DNA of 64,000 nucleotides from Dehalococcoidia bacterium (lineage in GTDB: Bacteria > Chloroflexota > Dehalococcoidia > Bin125), in the NCBI GenBank assembly GCA_022825265.1, contig JAJDXE010000004.1, forward strand, positions 334,341 through 398,340. The letters run 5' to 3'. Below, in pieces: positions 1 to 7,246 of the stretch (the first letter of the stretch is position 1; each line of letters opens with the position of its first letter). The position numbers were made by a program, and so were the translations under genes. Below the pieces are notes generated by a model. That model worked only from the letters and a program-made list of their open reading frames with translations, had not been told where the DNA came from and searched no databases.

Positions 1-191
1 TCCCAAAGTCGCCCGGCGATGACGAAATGCAGCTTGTCGCCGCATTGCAGCGTCAAGGCGTGCTGGTCGTGCCGGGCCGCGGCTTCGGCATGGAAGGCTA
101 CTTTCGAATCTCGTACTGCGTCGAGCAGCGAGAGCTCGAAGGCGCAGCCCCAGGATTTGTCGCCGCCATGTCGGAGTTGACAGGCGGGTAG
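1..191 (+). CDS. Class I/II aminotransferase, C-terminal end (partial)
   Basis: The reading frame is open from the window edge to TAG at 189-191 and encodes the last 62 residues of a fold-type I PLP aminotransferase. The segment VLVVPGRGFGMEGYFRISY matches the conserved small-domain end of aspartate/aromatic aminotransferases, where the Arg in 'FRISY' binds the substrate alpha-carboxylate. It then runs through the usual C-terminal helix (residues like 'QRELEGAAPGF'). The PLP lysine lies outside the window, so substrate cannot be inferred. It is probably the resident chromosomal gene beside the tRNA. The tail of the opposite-strand recombinase frame overlaps it, and that tail is not likely to be meaningful protein. 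Confidence 0.8.
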   Translation, partial: PKSPGDDEMQLVAALQRQGVLVVPGRGFGMEGYFRISYCVEQRELEGAAPGFVAAMSELTGG

Positions 192-1891
192 GGCCCAGGC
201 GAGGCGGACGCTCGTGCGGTGTAAGCTGAGAATCGGTCGGCCCTATCGTCTAGAGGCCTAGGACGCCAGCCTTTCAAGCTGGTAGCACGGGTTCGAATCC
301 CGTTGGGGCCACCAACGTGTACCGTACTCATAACTCCCGGGTCGAGTGCGATTTCCGCTGCGTCTGACGGTCCGATGGGGCTGTCCTCGGGCATGGGGAT
401 GGAGTAGTGGATCACGGCGCGGCCGGGCCGCACCGTGATCCGCTGGACGAACGACTTGATGAAGGTCTTGGTCTCGGTGAGTTCGCTGGTGCGCAGGAAC
501 TCGCCCATCTCCTCGGCGAAGCGGGCGATGACTTCGGCGCCGTCGAGCAACTGACGGCGTTCGCTCAGGACTTGACGCGCCTCGTCGGCGGCGCGTTCGA
601 GCTGTTCCTTGCGCTGCTGGTGTTCGCGGATGCGGTCGCGGGCGTCGTCGACCGAGAGGTCGGTCATCTCCAGCAGGTGCCAGATCCGGTCGAGCCGGTG
701 CTTGACCTCGGCCAGCTGCTGCTCGATCGTCTCCAGCTTGGCGCGCTGCTCGTGGGCCACGCCGTCCATCTCCTCGTCGACCAGTTTGACCAGTTCGCGG
801 ATGTTGCTCCCGGTCAGGACGTGCTCGCGGAGCTGGTCGACGATCAGCTGCTCGAACCGTTCCGCGCCCAGCCTGGGTGTCTCGCAGGTCTCCGAACCCT
901 TCTTGATCTTGGACTGGCAGACGTAGTAGCTGTACTTGCCGCTTTTCGCTTCGGCCGCGGTCAGCGATTTGCCGCAGGGTTCGCAGGAGACCAGGCCGGA
1001 GAGCAGGTAGCGGCTGGCGATCCGCCTCGGGTGGGCGCGGGCCGGCCGGCGCGATTCCATCATCCGCCCGACGCGCTCGAACTCTGGAGGCGAGACGATG
1101 GCGGGGAAGGCGTCCTCGACCCGCACGGGCGGGGCGCCGTCCTTGGCGTTGAGTCCCCAGACCAGGGTGCCGGTGTAGGCCTCGTTGGTCAGCAGCCGGT
1201 GCACGGTGGTCTTGAGCCAGGGCTTGCCGGTCGTCGTGGGGATGCCGTCCGAGTTGAGCGAGCGGGTGATGTCGAGCACGCTCTGGCCGGAGAGGGCGGC
1301 GTCGAAGATGCGCCGCACGAGGGCGTCCTTGGGCGGGTCGAGTTCGAGCCGGGGACGGGTCTTGCCGCCGTCGGGGACGTGCACCTTGCGGTAGCCGTAG
1401 GGCGCCCAGGTGGCGACCCAGAACCCGCGCGAGGCGGCTTCGCGCATGCCGCGGGTGACTTCCTGGGCGAGGTTGTCGGAGTAGAACTCGTCGACCGACT
1501 CGATGATCGCCTCCATCAGCTTGCCGGTCGGGGTGTCGTCGGCGTGCTCCGTGATCGAGGTGACGCGGATCCCGCGCCTTCTGAGCATCGACTTGAAGGC
1601 GACGGCGTGCTCGCGCTTGCGGGTGAAGCGGGAGAACTTCCAGACCAGGATCTCCTCGAAGGGGGCGTCCTGCTGCTTGGCCTCGTCCAGCATCCGGCGG
1701 AACTGGGGCCGGTTGGCGATCCGTCCCGACTCGGCTTCGTCGACGAACTCGCGCACGACGCGGAAGCCGTTGCGCTCGGCGAAATCGCGCAGTGCGCGGA
1801 GCTGGGCGGCGACCGAGAGATCGACGTCCTGGCGGTCCGAGGAGACCCGGGCGTAGAGCGCCGCCGGGGCGGCGTTGATTGGTTCTGGCAT
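98..1891 (-). CDS. Large serine recombinase (site-specific integrase)
   Basis: Catalyses integration or excision of a mobile element through a 5'-phosphoserine DNA link. Residues 1-150 are the resolvase catalytic domain with YARVSSDRQ (nucleophile probably Ser17). Residues about 180-290 are the 'recombinase' DNA-binding domain (GYRKVHVP, TGKPWLKTTVHRLLTNEAY). A zinc ribbon follows (CEPCGKS...C...C, about 305-340), then a long coiled coil. The start is supported by AAAGGA just upstream of ATG at 1891. Core homology ends near residue 520 ('IHYSIPMPEDS'); the remaining ~75 residues are only the antisense reading of tRNA-Glu and the aminotransferase end. The C-terminus is therefore supplied by the insertion site, which fits an element inserted at this tRNA with the recombinase as its terminal gene. 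Confidence 0.9.
   Translation of the reverse strand: MPEPINAAPAALYARVSSDRQDVDLSVAAQLRALRDFAERNGFRVVREFVDEAESGRIANRPQFRRMLDEAKQQDAPFEEILVWKFSRFTRKREHAVAFKSMLRRRGIRVTSITEHADDTPTGKLMEAIIESVDEFYSDNLAQEVTRGMREAASRGFWVATWAPYGYRKVHVPDGGKTRPRLELDPPKDALVRRIFDAALSGQSVLDITRSLNSDGIPTTTGKPWLKTTVHRLLTNEAYTGTLVWGLNAKDGAPPVRVEDAFPAIVSPPEFERVGRMMESRRPARAHPRRIASRYLLSGLVSCEPCGKSLTAAEAKSGKYSYYVCQSKIKKGSETCETPRLGAERFEQLIVDQLREHVLTGSNIRELVKLVDEEMDGVAHEQRAKLETIEQQLAEVKHRLDRIWHLLEMTDLSVDDARDRIREHQQRKEQLERAADEARQVLSERRQLLDGAEVIARFAEEMGEFLRTSELTETKTFIKSFVQRITVRPGRAVIHYSIPMPEDSPIGPSDAAEIALDPGVMSTVHVGGPNGIRTRATSLKGWRPRPLDDRADRFSAYTARASASPGPYPPVNSDMAATNPGAAPSSSRCSTQYEIRK
239..314 (+). tRNA. tRNA-Glu (anticodon UUC)
   Basis: Complete cloverleaf of 76 nt including an encoded CCA. 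The acceptor stem GGCCCTA pairs with TGGGGCC (one G-U pair). The anticodon arm is CCAGC-CTTTCAA-GCTGG with TTC in the loop. The T-arm carries GGTTCGAATCC. It follows the aminotransferase gene by 47 nt, and the recombinase ends against or over its 3' side. Confidence 0.95.
290..345. other. Probable island junction (attL-like) at the tRNA-Glu 3' end
   Basis: The recombinase coding core stops about 20-30 nt past the tRNA 3' end, and the tRNA itself is intact. This is the arrangement expected when an element integrates at a tRNA 3' end and restores it. The core site cannot be set exactly because no second copy of the tRNA end was seen elsewhere in the window. Confidence 0.4.
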
Positions 1892-2076
1892 CGGCTCATC
1901 CTTTCGGTTTGATCGTCGCGTGACCGGCCCAGCGTACGGGCAAGCGCCCGAATTGCGACGCTTTACAGAATGGATGTTCTTGGCACTTCCGTTCGGTAAA
2001 TCATCAGGTCATCAGATCAAAGGTGAAAACGCGGCGCACGGCAGTCGCATCGGAGCAAGTGATTCGCCGCTCACAG

Positions 2077-2096
2077 GGGTTTACCGGCCCAAACCC
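2077..2096. repeat. Short inverted repeat upstream of the HTH cluster
   Basis: GGGTTT and AAACCC face each other across 8 nt. It lies between the divergent recombinase and HTH-cluster genes in a 317-nt gap that otherwise holds only promoter-like sequence. It could be an operator or a weak hairpin. Confidence 0.25.
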
Positions 2097-2126
2097 TCTT
2101 GATTCGGCGGAAAACCCGTTGATAGA

Positions 2127-2155
2127 TTGGCGCCGCTCTGAACGGTCGTTCTAAT
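2127..2155 (+). promoter_or_regulatory. Putative sigma70-type promoter of the HTH cluster
   Basis: TTGGCG (2127-2132), a 17-nt spacer and TCTAAT (2150-2155) lie about 54 nt before the first start codon. A near-perfect palindrome GAACG-GT-CGTTC (2140-2151) sits between the -35 and -10 boxes. That is a typical place for a repressor such as the XRE proteins encoded downstream. Confidence 0.45.
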
Positions 2156-2208
2156 ACACGGGTTTGCACGGCGCCGTGCGGCCGGCTCGGAGCGGAAAGG
2201 AGGTCCCG

Positions 2209-2421
2209 GTGCATCCGAGCGCACCCTTGACCGCGGCCCAGGCGAAACGGCGCCTTGCGGGCCTGCGGGTCCTGGCCCGGATCGTCGCGCGGCGCTACAT
2301 CCAGCACCCGGAGCGCTACGCCGATCGGGCCGATGCTGCGGGAGTTTCAGCGAGTCGCGAGGACGGGCGCGAGAACGCCGGTCCGTCCGGACGCAAGTCC
2401 AATAGAGAGGAAGGAAGATGA
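2209..2421 (+). CDS. Small basic protein, first gene of the HTH cluster
   Basis: A 70-residue protein I do not recognise. GTG at 2209 is preferred because a strong AAAGGAGGT lies 4-5 nt upstream; an in-frame GTG/ATG further up lacks this. The N-terminal half is an Arg/Ala-rich helix (AQAKRRLAGLRVLARIVARR) and the C-terminal part is polar. The stop overlaps the next start as ATGA, so translation is probably coupled to the XRE gene. Its position suggests an accessory regulator of the recombinase region; this is inference. Confidence 0.6.
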   Translation: MHPSAPLTAAQAKRRLAGLRVLARIVARRYIQHPERYADRADAAGVSASREDGRENAGPSGRKSNREEGR

Positions 2422-2660
2422 ACCAGCCAACCGAGCCGCCCCGGGCGAGGCTCAAGCCGGGACCGGTCTGGGAGCTGATCACTCGGCGCAACATGAGCCA
2501 GAACGAGCTGGCGAGGAAGGCCGAGATCTCATCCGGCTACCTGTCCCAGCTGATCAGCGGGCGCAAGTATCCCTCGGCGGAGGTCCGCCGCAAGCTGCAG
2601 GCGGCGCTGGAGGTCGAGCGCTTCGAGGAGATCTTCGTGATGGAGTACGGCGATGACTGA
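2418..2660 (+). CDS. XRE-family HTH regulator
   Basis: An 80-residue protein that is almost entirely one Cro/CI helix-turn-helix. The pattern MSQNELARKAEISSGYLSQL followed by ISGRKYPS matches helices 2-3 of the fold and the following loop (about residues 27-52). It overlaps the previous gene by ATGA and the next by 8 nt, so the cluster is one transcript. A probable autoregulator of the promoter at 2127-2155. There is no dimerisation domain beyond the HTH. Confidence 0.8.
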   Translation: MNQPTEPPRARLKPGPVWELITRRNMSQNELARKAEISSGYLSQLISGRKYPSAEVRRKLQAALEVERFEEIFVMEYGDD

Positions 2661-2940
2661 CGGAGTCGCCCGCCCGCCGGCGGTGCTGGGCGTGGCGCTG
2701 ATGCCGGCCGACTTCCCCCAGCGGCTGGACGCGCTCAAGCAGTTGAGCGGCCTGTCCTGGGAGCGGATGGCGGCAAGCCTGGGCGTCGACAGCCGGCAGC
2801 TGCACCGCTGGCGGCGGGGCACGAACCCCAGCGGCGAGGCGATGCTCTCGCTGGTCAGGCTGGCGACCCGGGTGCCGGGCGGGCTGGCCGAACTGCTCGG
2901 CGAGGACCTGCCGGCGCAGCACCGGCGAAGCAGCGGATAG
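2653..2940 (+). CDS. XRE-like HTH protein, paralogue A
   Basis: A 95-residue protein with a helix-turn-helix at about residues 28-60: LSWERMAASLGVDSRQLHRW then RRGTNPSG. It is clearly related to the next gene: both share PADFP-RLD, LSW, and a 'W-R-G' recognition-helix end. It starts inside the previous gene (8-nt overlap). The side-by-side pair probably arose by tandem duplication and may bind DNA as a heterodimer or at different operators (inference). Confidence 0.75.
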   Translation: MTDGVARPPAVLGVALMPADFPQRLDALKQLSGLSWERMAASLGVDSRQLHRWRRGTNPSGEAMLSLVRLATRVPGGLAELLGEDLPAQHRRSSG

Positions 2941-2944
2941 CCGG

Positions 2945-3229
2945 ATGGGACGCCGGCAGGAGCACGTCTACCGGTTGGAGCCGCCGCAGTTTCCGGCGGA
3001 CTTTCCCGAACGCCTGGACGAGTTCCGGCGCGCGGCCGGCCTCTCGTGGCGAGAGCTGGCCCGGCTGCTGCAGGTCAACGTGCGCAGCGTGCACCGCTGG
3101 CGCCGGGGCGCACGGCCCGATGCGGGACGGTTGGTCTCGTTGCTGGAGCTGGCCGTCGAACTGGACCTGCTTGATCGGCTGTTTCCGACCATGACCACGC
3201 GTGAGCGCACTAGAGACGGAGGGCCGTGA
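2945..3229 (+). CDS. XRE-like HTH protein, paralogue B
   Basis: A 94-residue protein starting 4 nt after paralogue A. The core FPADFPERLDEFRRAAGLSW aligns with 'MPADFPQRLDALKQLSGLSW' of its neighbour, and the recognition helix RSVHRWRRGARPD follows. The Leu-rich region SLLELAVELDLLDRLF after the HTH could serve in dimer formation. Last gene of the cluster; no terminator hairpin was seen after it. Confidence 0.75.
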   Translation: MGRRQEHVYRLEPPQFPADFPERLDEFRRAAGLSWRELARLLQVNVRSVHRWRRGARPDAGRLVSLLELAVELDLLDRLFPTMTTRERTRDGGP

Positions 3230-3447
3230 ACATAGCACTGCGCTCCGCGCTGGGTCGCTGCGCCTCGCGCATGACTGGCCAACAGCCTGTTCCGATTCAG
3301 ACACCGCAGTCTGCTACACGAGCAAGTATATCTCTATCAATCGTCATTTCATGACTCCATGTGTAACAATGCGTTCGATAGACGGACTCGGTCCGGCGGG
3401 AAGACCTTCCCGCGCTTCGACCGCAGGTGAAGGGAAGCGAGAGATGC

Positions 3448-3705
3448 ATGAGCAGCGCAATCACCCGCAAGGCGTTCAGTTCGCTCCGTCCCGCTCCGAG
3501 GGCGGGCGCTTCACCGCCAGCCCCCCCCCCGCAATACCGACCTGATCTAGCCCGTCGCCTCCCGCTGCTGCTGCTGGCCGCGGCGCTGATCGCGCTGGCG
3601 ACCTTCGCCGTCCGCGCCCCGGCCGGGGCGCAGAGCGCCACCTGGACCAGCACGCTGACTGTGGACCAATCGGGGGCCGTCGTGTACCGAACTGCGAACT
3701 TTTGA
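3448..3705 (+). pseudogene. Truncated WSATLTV-family secreted protein
   Basis: Encodes a long basic leader, a hydrophobic export segment (RRLPLLLLAAALIALATFAV), an AxA-type cleavage region (APAGAQS) and only the first residues of the domain, ATWTSTLTVDQSGAVV. A stop at 3703 follows where related loci at 25, 44, 48 and 49 kb continue for 100+ residues. A run of ten C (3521-3530) lies in the leader. ATG at 3448 is chosen by analogy with the related gene at 47758. It is either a decayed gene or a short exported peptide. Confidence 0.55.
3521..3530 (+). repeat. C10 homopolymer in a gene leader
   Basis: Ten consecutive C inside the N-terminal coding region of the truncated secreted protein, followed by GCA. 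Similar C8-GCA tracts occur at 34848 and 47813, each early in a small or secreted-protein gene. Confidence 0.8.
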
Positions 3706-3775
3706 GTGGGAGGTCCCAATCTGAGGCGGGGTACAGCATGCCGCGCCCCAGGTGCAATGAGCCCCGCTGACTCGG

Positions 3776-4105
3776 TCAGGCGATGCGCCGCTCCCCGTCT
3801 CTCGCTAAGCCGGGCTTTTGGAAGATGATTTCCCTCACTTTCGAGAAGGACAGCTCCCCATCCTCGAACTGGCGGATGAACCGGGAAATGTCCTCTGGTA
3901 TGCAAAGATCATGGGCGATCACCTCCGATGAGACTTCGCATATGCCGCGGGCGACCACGAGTATGTCGCGCAATGCCGCCTCTGCTCTTTCGCGCAATGA
4001 GGCGAGAAAGTGCAGGAACTTCAGTTCGCGCAGGTCACTCCCTAGCACCCGTGACAAAATCGAGAACCTTCTCGTTGACCATCCCGCTCGCCATTTGACC
4101 TGCAC
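3776..4105 (-). CDS. Hypothetical protein, 109 aa
   Basis: Not recognised. GTG at 4105 is preferred because GAGGTG lies about 7 nt upstream; the GTG at 4111 is too close to it. The protein has helical segments (LRERAEAALRDILVVARGI; EVIAHDLCIPEDISRFIRQF) and a C-terminal part compatible with a small DNA-binding or antitoxin-like fold. That is a guess. Base composition looks less GC-rich than the flanking genes, which would fit recent acquisition. It stands alone between the truncated secreted protein and a lipoprotein. Confidence 0.45.
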   Translation of the reverse strand: MQVKWRAGWSTRRFSILSRVLGSDLRELKFLHFLASLRERAEAALRDILVVARGICEVSSEVIAHDLCIPEDISRFIRQFEDGELSFSKVREIIFQKPGLARDGERRIA

Positions 4106-4203
4106 ATTCACTCACCTCAACCGGTAACGCCGCCGTTGTATCCGATGGCGAGGCGGCCTATCGCTGCCCATGCGTTCGCGCCAAGGTTGGGTGGGCTGAA
4201 CGG

Positions 4204-6351
4204 CTAGCGCAATGTGGCGAACCAGTGGCCATTTGGCGACCAGGATTCTTGGGGGGTCTTCCAATCCGACAAGAAGAAGTGGGGCGGTTCGCCGTCGTCA
4301 CTTACAAACGCAGTCACGCTGGTGGCTGCGCCTCGTCTTGCCAACCCATCGCCTGGAGGACCAGGTGGTTCCGCGGAATCGACCGGGATCCTGTCGAAGC
4401 GAATCTTCAGCACCGTCCCACTGGGGTTCCACGCAGCGAATGTCAACGACGACCATAGGCCGTGCGACCAGAACTCCAGCGGAGTGATCTCGCCGTCGGC
4501 AACCTCGATCATGTAGCCGCCCGAGCTGACACCCCCCCAGTGCCACATCGCCGCCAACCGCTCGTCCTCGTGCCAGGCTGCATGCCAGCTGAGCAAGCCC
4601 TCGCCACGGCCCCAGTCCGCCCCTTCTGGATACGCTTCGTGATTGATCTCGATCTCTCGAAGCCGAACCTCCTCCGCGTCGAACAACCACAGTGACCGCA
4701 ACTCATTCGAGGTGACCAGCGCATGACTTCCCGACGGTGACCAGATGACCTCAATATCGGATCCGAGTTCCTCGAACATCGGCAAGCCAGGGTCCAGATT
4801 GCGACCGTCTCCCGCCCAGTCGTCGTCCAAATCGAAACGAAGAAACTCGCCTGCCAACGAGAACACCAGAGTGCCTTCCTCCCACGCGCCATCCTGGTTC
4901 AGGCAGTCTCCTATCCCACGCACAGTGTTATCGGGGTAGAGGTTCCACGGGTCGGGATACGACCCAGGGAAGCTAGCTACAACGCGACAGTCTCGATCTC
5001 CGAACACCAGCGATCCCCACTCGTCGAACCGCACCAGCCGTCCGTCAAGGTGGACGACGAGTGACATCACGGTGTGAGCATTGCCCTCAGTCCATTTCGC
5101 CGACATCCTCACAGCCTTGTTGTTGGCAGCCCACTCCAGATCGTGAAACCAGCTCTGCGACCACGACAGTTTCGGCGACCACCCGGCGCGACGAAGTATC
5201 GTTCCGAGCGTCACCGGCGCCGAACCGTCGAGCGGCAATAGAGTCAGGTACCGATCAGGGCTGCATTCGTCTGTCGGGTCGCTGCACAGATTCGCAATCG
5301 CGATATGACTCCCATCCGGCGACAAGCTCGCCGCACCCGGCGGCCGCCGGACGAGCTCCAGCTCGTCCGTCTCCGGACGCCACTGCCAGATGAACTCCTC
5401 GTTGTGCGCCAGCAACCAACCCCAGGGCAGCCACATCCACTCGTCGGCCCTGGGCAGAATCTTGCCCTGACCGGCGCGGAAGTCGTCGCCAGGGAAGACA
5501 ACCGTTTCATCGCCGATCAGCACCGGCAGATCGTCAACCGTGATGTCCTCAGCCAGCAACGTCACCTCGTCTTTGACCGCGCTCACAACTTCCTCAGACT
5601 CGCTTAGCAACCGGATCTCAGCCCCATCCGCCGACTGACCCATCACCCCGTACTCGACCCCGCGCCACTCCGCCAGGATCGACGGTGTTGGTTGCACATC
5701 GATCTCGTGCTCCTCGGTTTCGCCCAAGTCCAGCGCTGATGAACGAACCCATCCGACACCGTCGCCGAGGCTGATTCGCGACCATCCGCCGATACGTTGT
5801 AGAACCTGCACCGGTTCGCCGGCGGCGAGGCTGTTGATCGCAGGCCAGGCCAGTCCCGGCCGCTTTCGAAGGACTGCAGCTCGCTTGACCCTGCCGGGAG
5901 CGCTTGTCGGCAGGCGCTGGTCGACTTCCGCTTCTTGCGCTGCTGTGTGCGGCTCCGCGTGATCGCCGTGGTCGTCTACCTGTTGACCGGAGGCGTACGA
6001 AGCCTGCTGCTCCGCGGCGCCGATCGCATGCAGGCTGCCCTCCGGAGGCTGTGCCTCGGTGGTTGCGGACGCGGACGATGCCCGTCGGTCCGCTCGATCC
6101 GCCTGGCGATCAGCGATTGGGTCCTGTTGCTGCGCCAGCCCTTGCATCGCTTCCTGTTGCTGTTGCTGAGCTTGGGCCGCCGCCTCATCCGACCGGCGCT
6201 CCGCAGGGATCGGCTGCGCGCTGAACTGCTGGTCCGGATCGTCGCTGCACGCCGCGGACAGTAGGGCCGCGGCAATCACGAGGACGATCGTGGGCGGCCG
6301 CGCGCCGCACAGACGCTTCCTGATCTCGACTCGGGCTGGGGTCTCGTTCAT
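4204..6351 (-). CDS. Lipoprotein with SH3-like domain and beta-propeller-type body
   Basis: A 715-residue exported lipoprotein. The start at 6351 places a lipobox (ALLSAAC, Cys35) after a basic n-region; an earlier in-frame GTG at 6429 would add 26 residues without export features. Residues about 40-150 are Gln/Ala/Asp-rich linker. Residues about 150-205 form a bacterial SH3-type domain (RKRPGLAWPAINSL, VQVLQRIGGWSRISLGDGV, GWVRSSAL), which often binds peptidoglycan or peptides. The rest resembles TolB/WD-type blades, with phrases such as 'ASLSPDGSHIAIANL', 'VIWSPSGSHALVTS' and 'ESWSPNGHWFATLR'. Probably a cell-envelope scaffold or sensor. No operon partner is seen. Confidence 0.75.
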   Translation of the reverse strand: MNETPARVEIRKRLCGARPPTIVLVIAAALLSAACSDDPDQQFSAQPIPAERRSDEAAAQAQQQQQEAMQGLAQQQDPIADRQADRADRRASSASATTEAQPPEGSLHAIGAAEQQASYASGQQVDDHGDHAEPHTAAQEAEVDQRLPTSAPGRVKRAAVLRKRPGLAWPAINSLAAGEPVQVLQRIGGWSRISLGDGVGWVRSSALDLGETEEHEIDVQPTPSILAEWRGVEYGVMGQSADGAEIRLLSESEEVVSAVKDEVTLLAEDITVDDLPVLIGDETVVFPGDDFRAGQGKILPRADEWMWLPWGWLLAHNEEFIWQWRPETDELELVRRPPGAASLSPDGSHIAIANLCSDPTDECSPDRYLTLLPLDGSAPVTLGTILRRAGWSPKLSWSQSWFHDLEWAANNKAVRMSAKWTEGNAHTVMSLVVHLDGRLVRFDEWGSLVFGDRDCRVVASFPGSYPDPWNLYPDNTVRGIGDCLNQDGAWEEGTLVFSLAGEFLRFDLDDDWAGDGRNLDPGLPMFEELGSDIEVIWSPSGSHALVTSNELRSLWLFDAEEVRLREIEINHEAYPEGADWGRGEGLLSWHAAWHEDERLAAMWHWGGVSSGGYMIEVADGEITPLEFWSHGLWSSLTFAAWNPSGTVLKIRFDRIPVDSAEPPGPPGDGLARRGAATSVTAFVSDDGEPPHFFLSDWKTPQESWSPNGHWFATLR

Positions 6352-7246
6352 CTCGGCGTCCGGGCGACAATCATGGGCGGCAGGTTGACGACCGGTTGTC
6401 GCGCGACTGCAGGATGAGACGATGTGCACCGCGCTGTTGTTCCCGCCCGTCGCAGCTCAAGGACCAAGCACCTGCGTGGTGGGGCTCACTCATCCGCTGT
6501 TACACATGTCAAGCTATCGGTTGGTGTTCCTCCGTGTGATTGGTCACGCAGTGTGGATGCACTCTCGAGAACGACCCATGAGCGGCCACCGGCGCGGTGC
6601 ATCGTATCTATCTGCGGCTACGACCGTGAACTCCCGGTAGACCGGTGCAATGCTGTGTTGCCGGTTGAGCTCGCCCGGCGCCGCGACGATCCCGATCCCG
6701 GTGCGGCTACTCCCTGCGCAGGTCGCGCTGGGCGGACTGGAACATGCCCCTTAACGCGGAGGGTTGGCTCCGGTAGAAGAGAGAGGAGGACCTGGGAGGC
6801 CCGCGCCCGGCTCTTTCTGCGAGAGACTGGGTGTCGAGGAGTGGAGAGCAGGAGGGATCGGCCGGAAGCTGAGGCCAGCCAGGAGGAGCCGATCGGTGTT
6901 CGCGGCGCATCGCTGAGACGCTCGTAGCGCGGTCGCAACGAGTCTGGTTGTACGCAGAGACAGCGAGTGCCCAATCGTTGTGGGCGTTGTCGTGGGCCGT
7001 CTGAGCCAACGCTCATCGTCATCGCGTCTCTGTCGGCGTCGATCCGGCGCGAGCGGCCCGCGCTTCGGCCGCCCGGCCAAGGTACGCATCGCTCTCGGCT
7101 CCGCTGCCGCTGGCCGCCTGCGACGCTAGGTCATACTGTTGCGGCCCGCACGTTAGATTTAGATGCCCGCGACTCGAGCGCGATGCTCGCGGCGCCGATG
7201 GCCTCGTCGAGTTCGCCTGACAGTCGTGACGGCTAGCCTATCCGGC
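6352..7246. other. Non-coding gap, nothing recognised
   Basis: About 0.9 kb between divergent genes. Several open frames exist on both strands but they are Arg/Ser/Pro-rich without domain patterns, and no RNA gene or strong hairpin was seen. Confidence 0.4.

Noticed and set aside
407..1912. A 501-codon open frame on the plus strand opposite the recombinase
   Set aside because: It mirrors the recombinase frame in high-GC DNA, has no domain pattern and is Ala/Gly/Val/Asp-rich.
6424..7022. Overlapping open frames on both strands in the 6.4-7.0 kb gap
   Set aside because: Low-complexity Arg/Ser/Pro translations with no ribosome site or recognisable segment.
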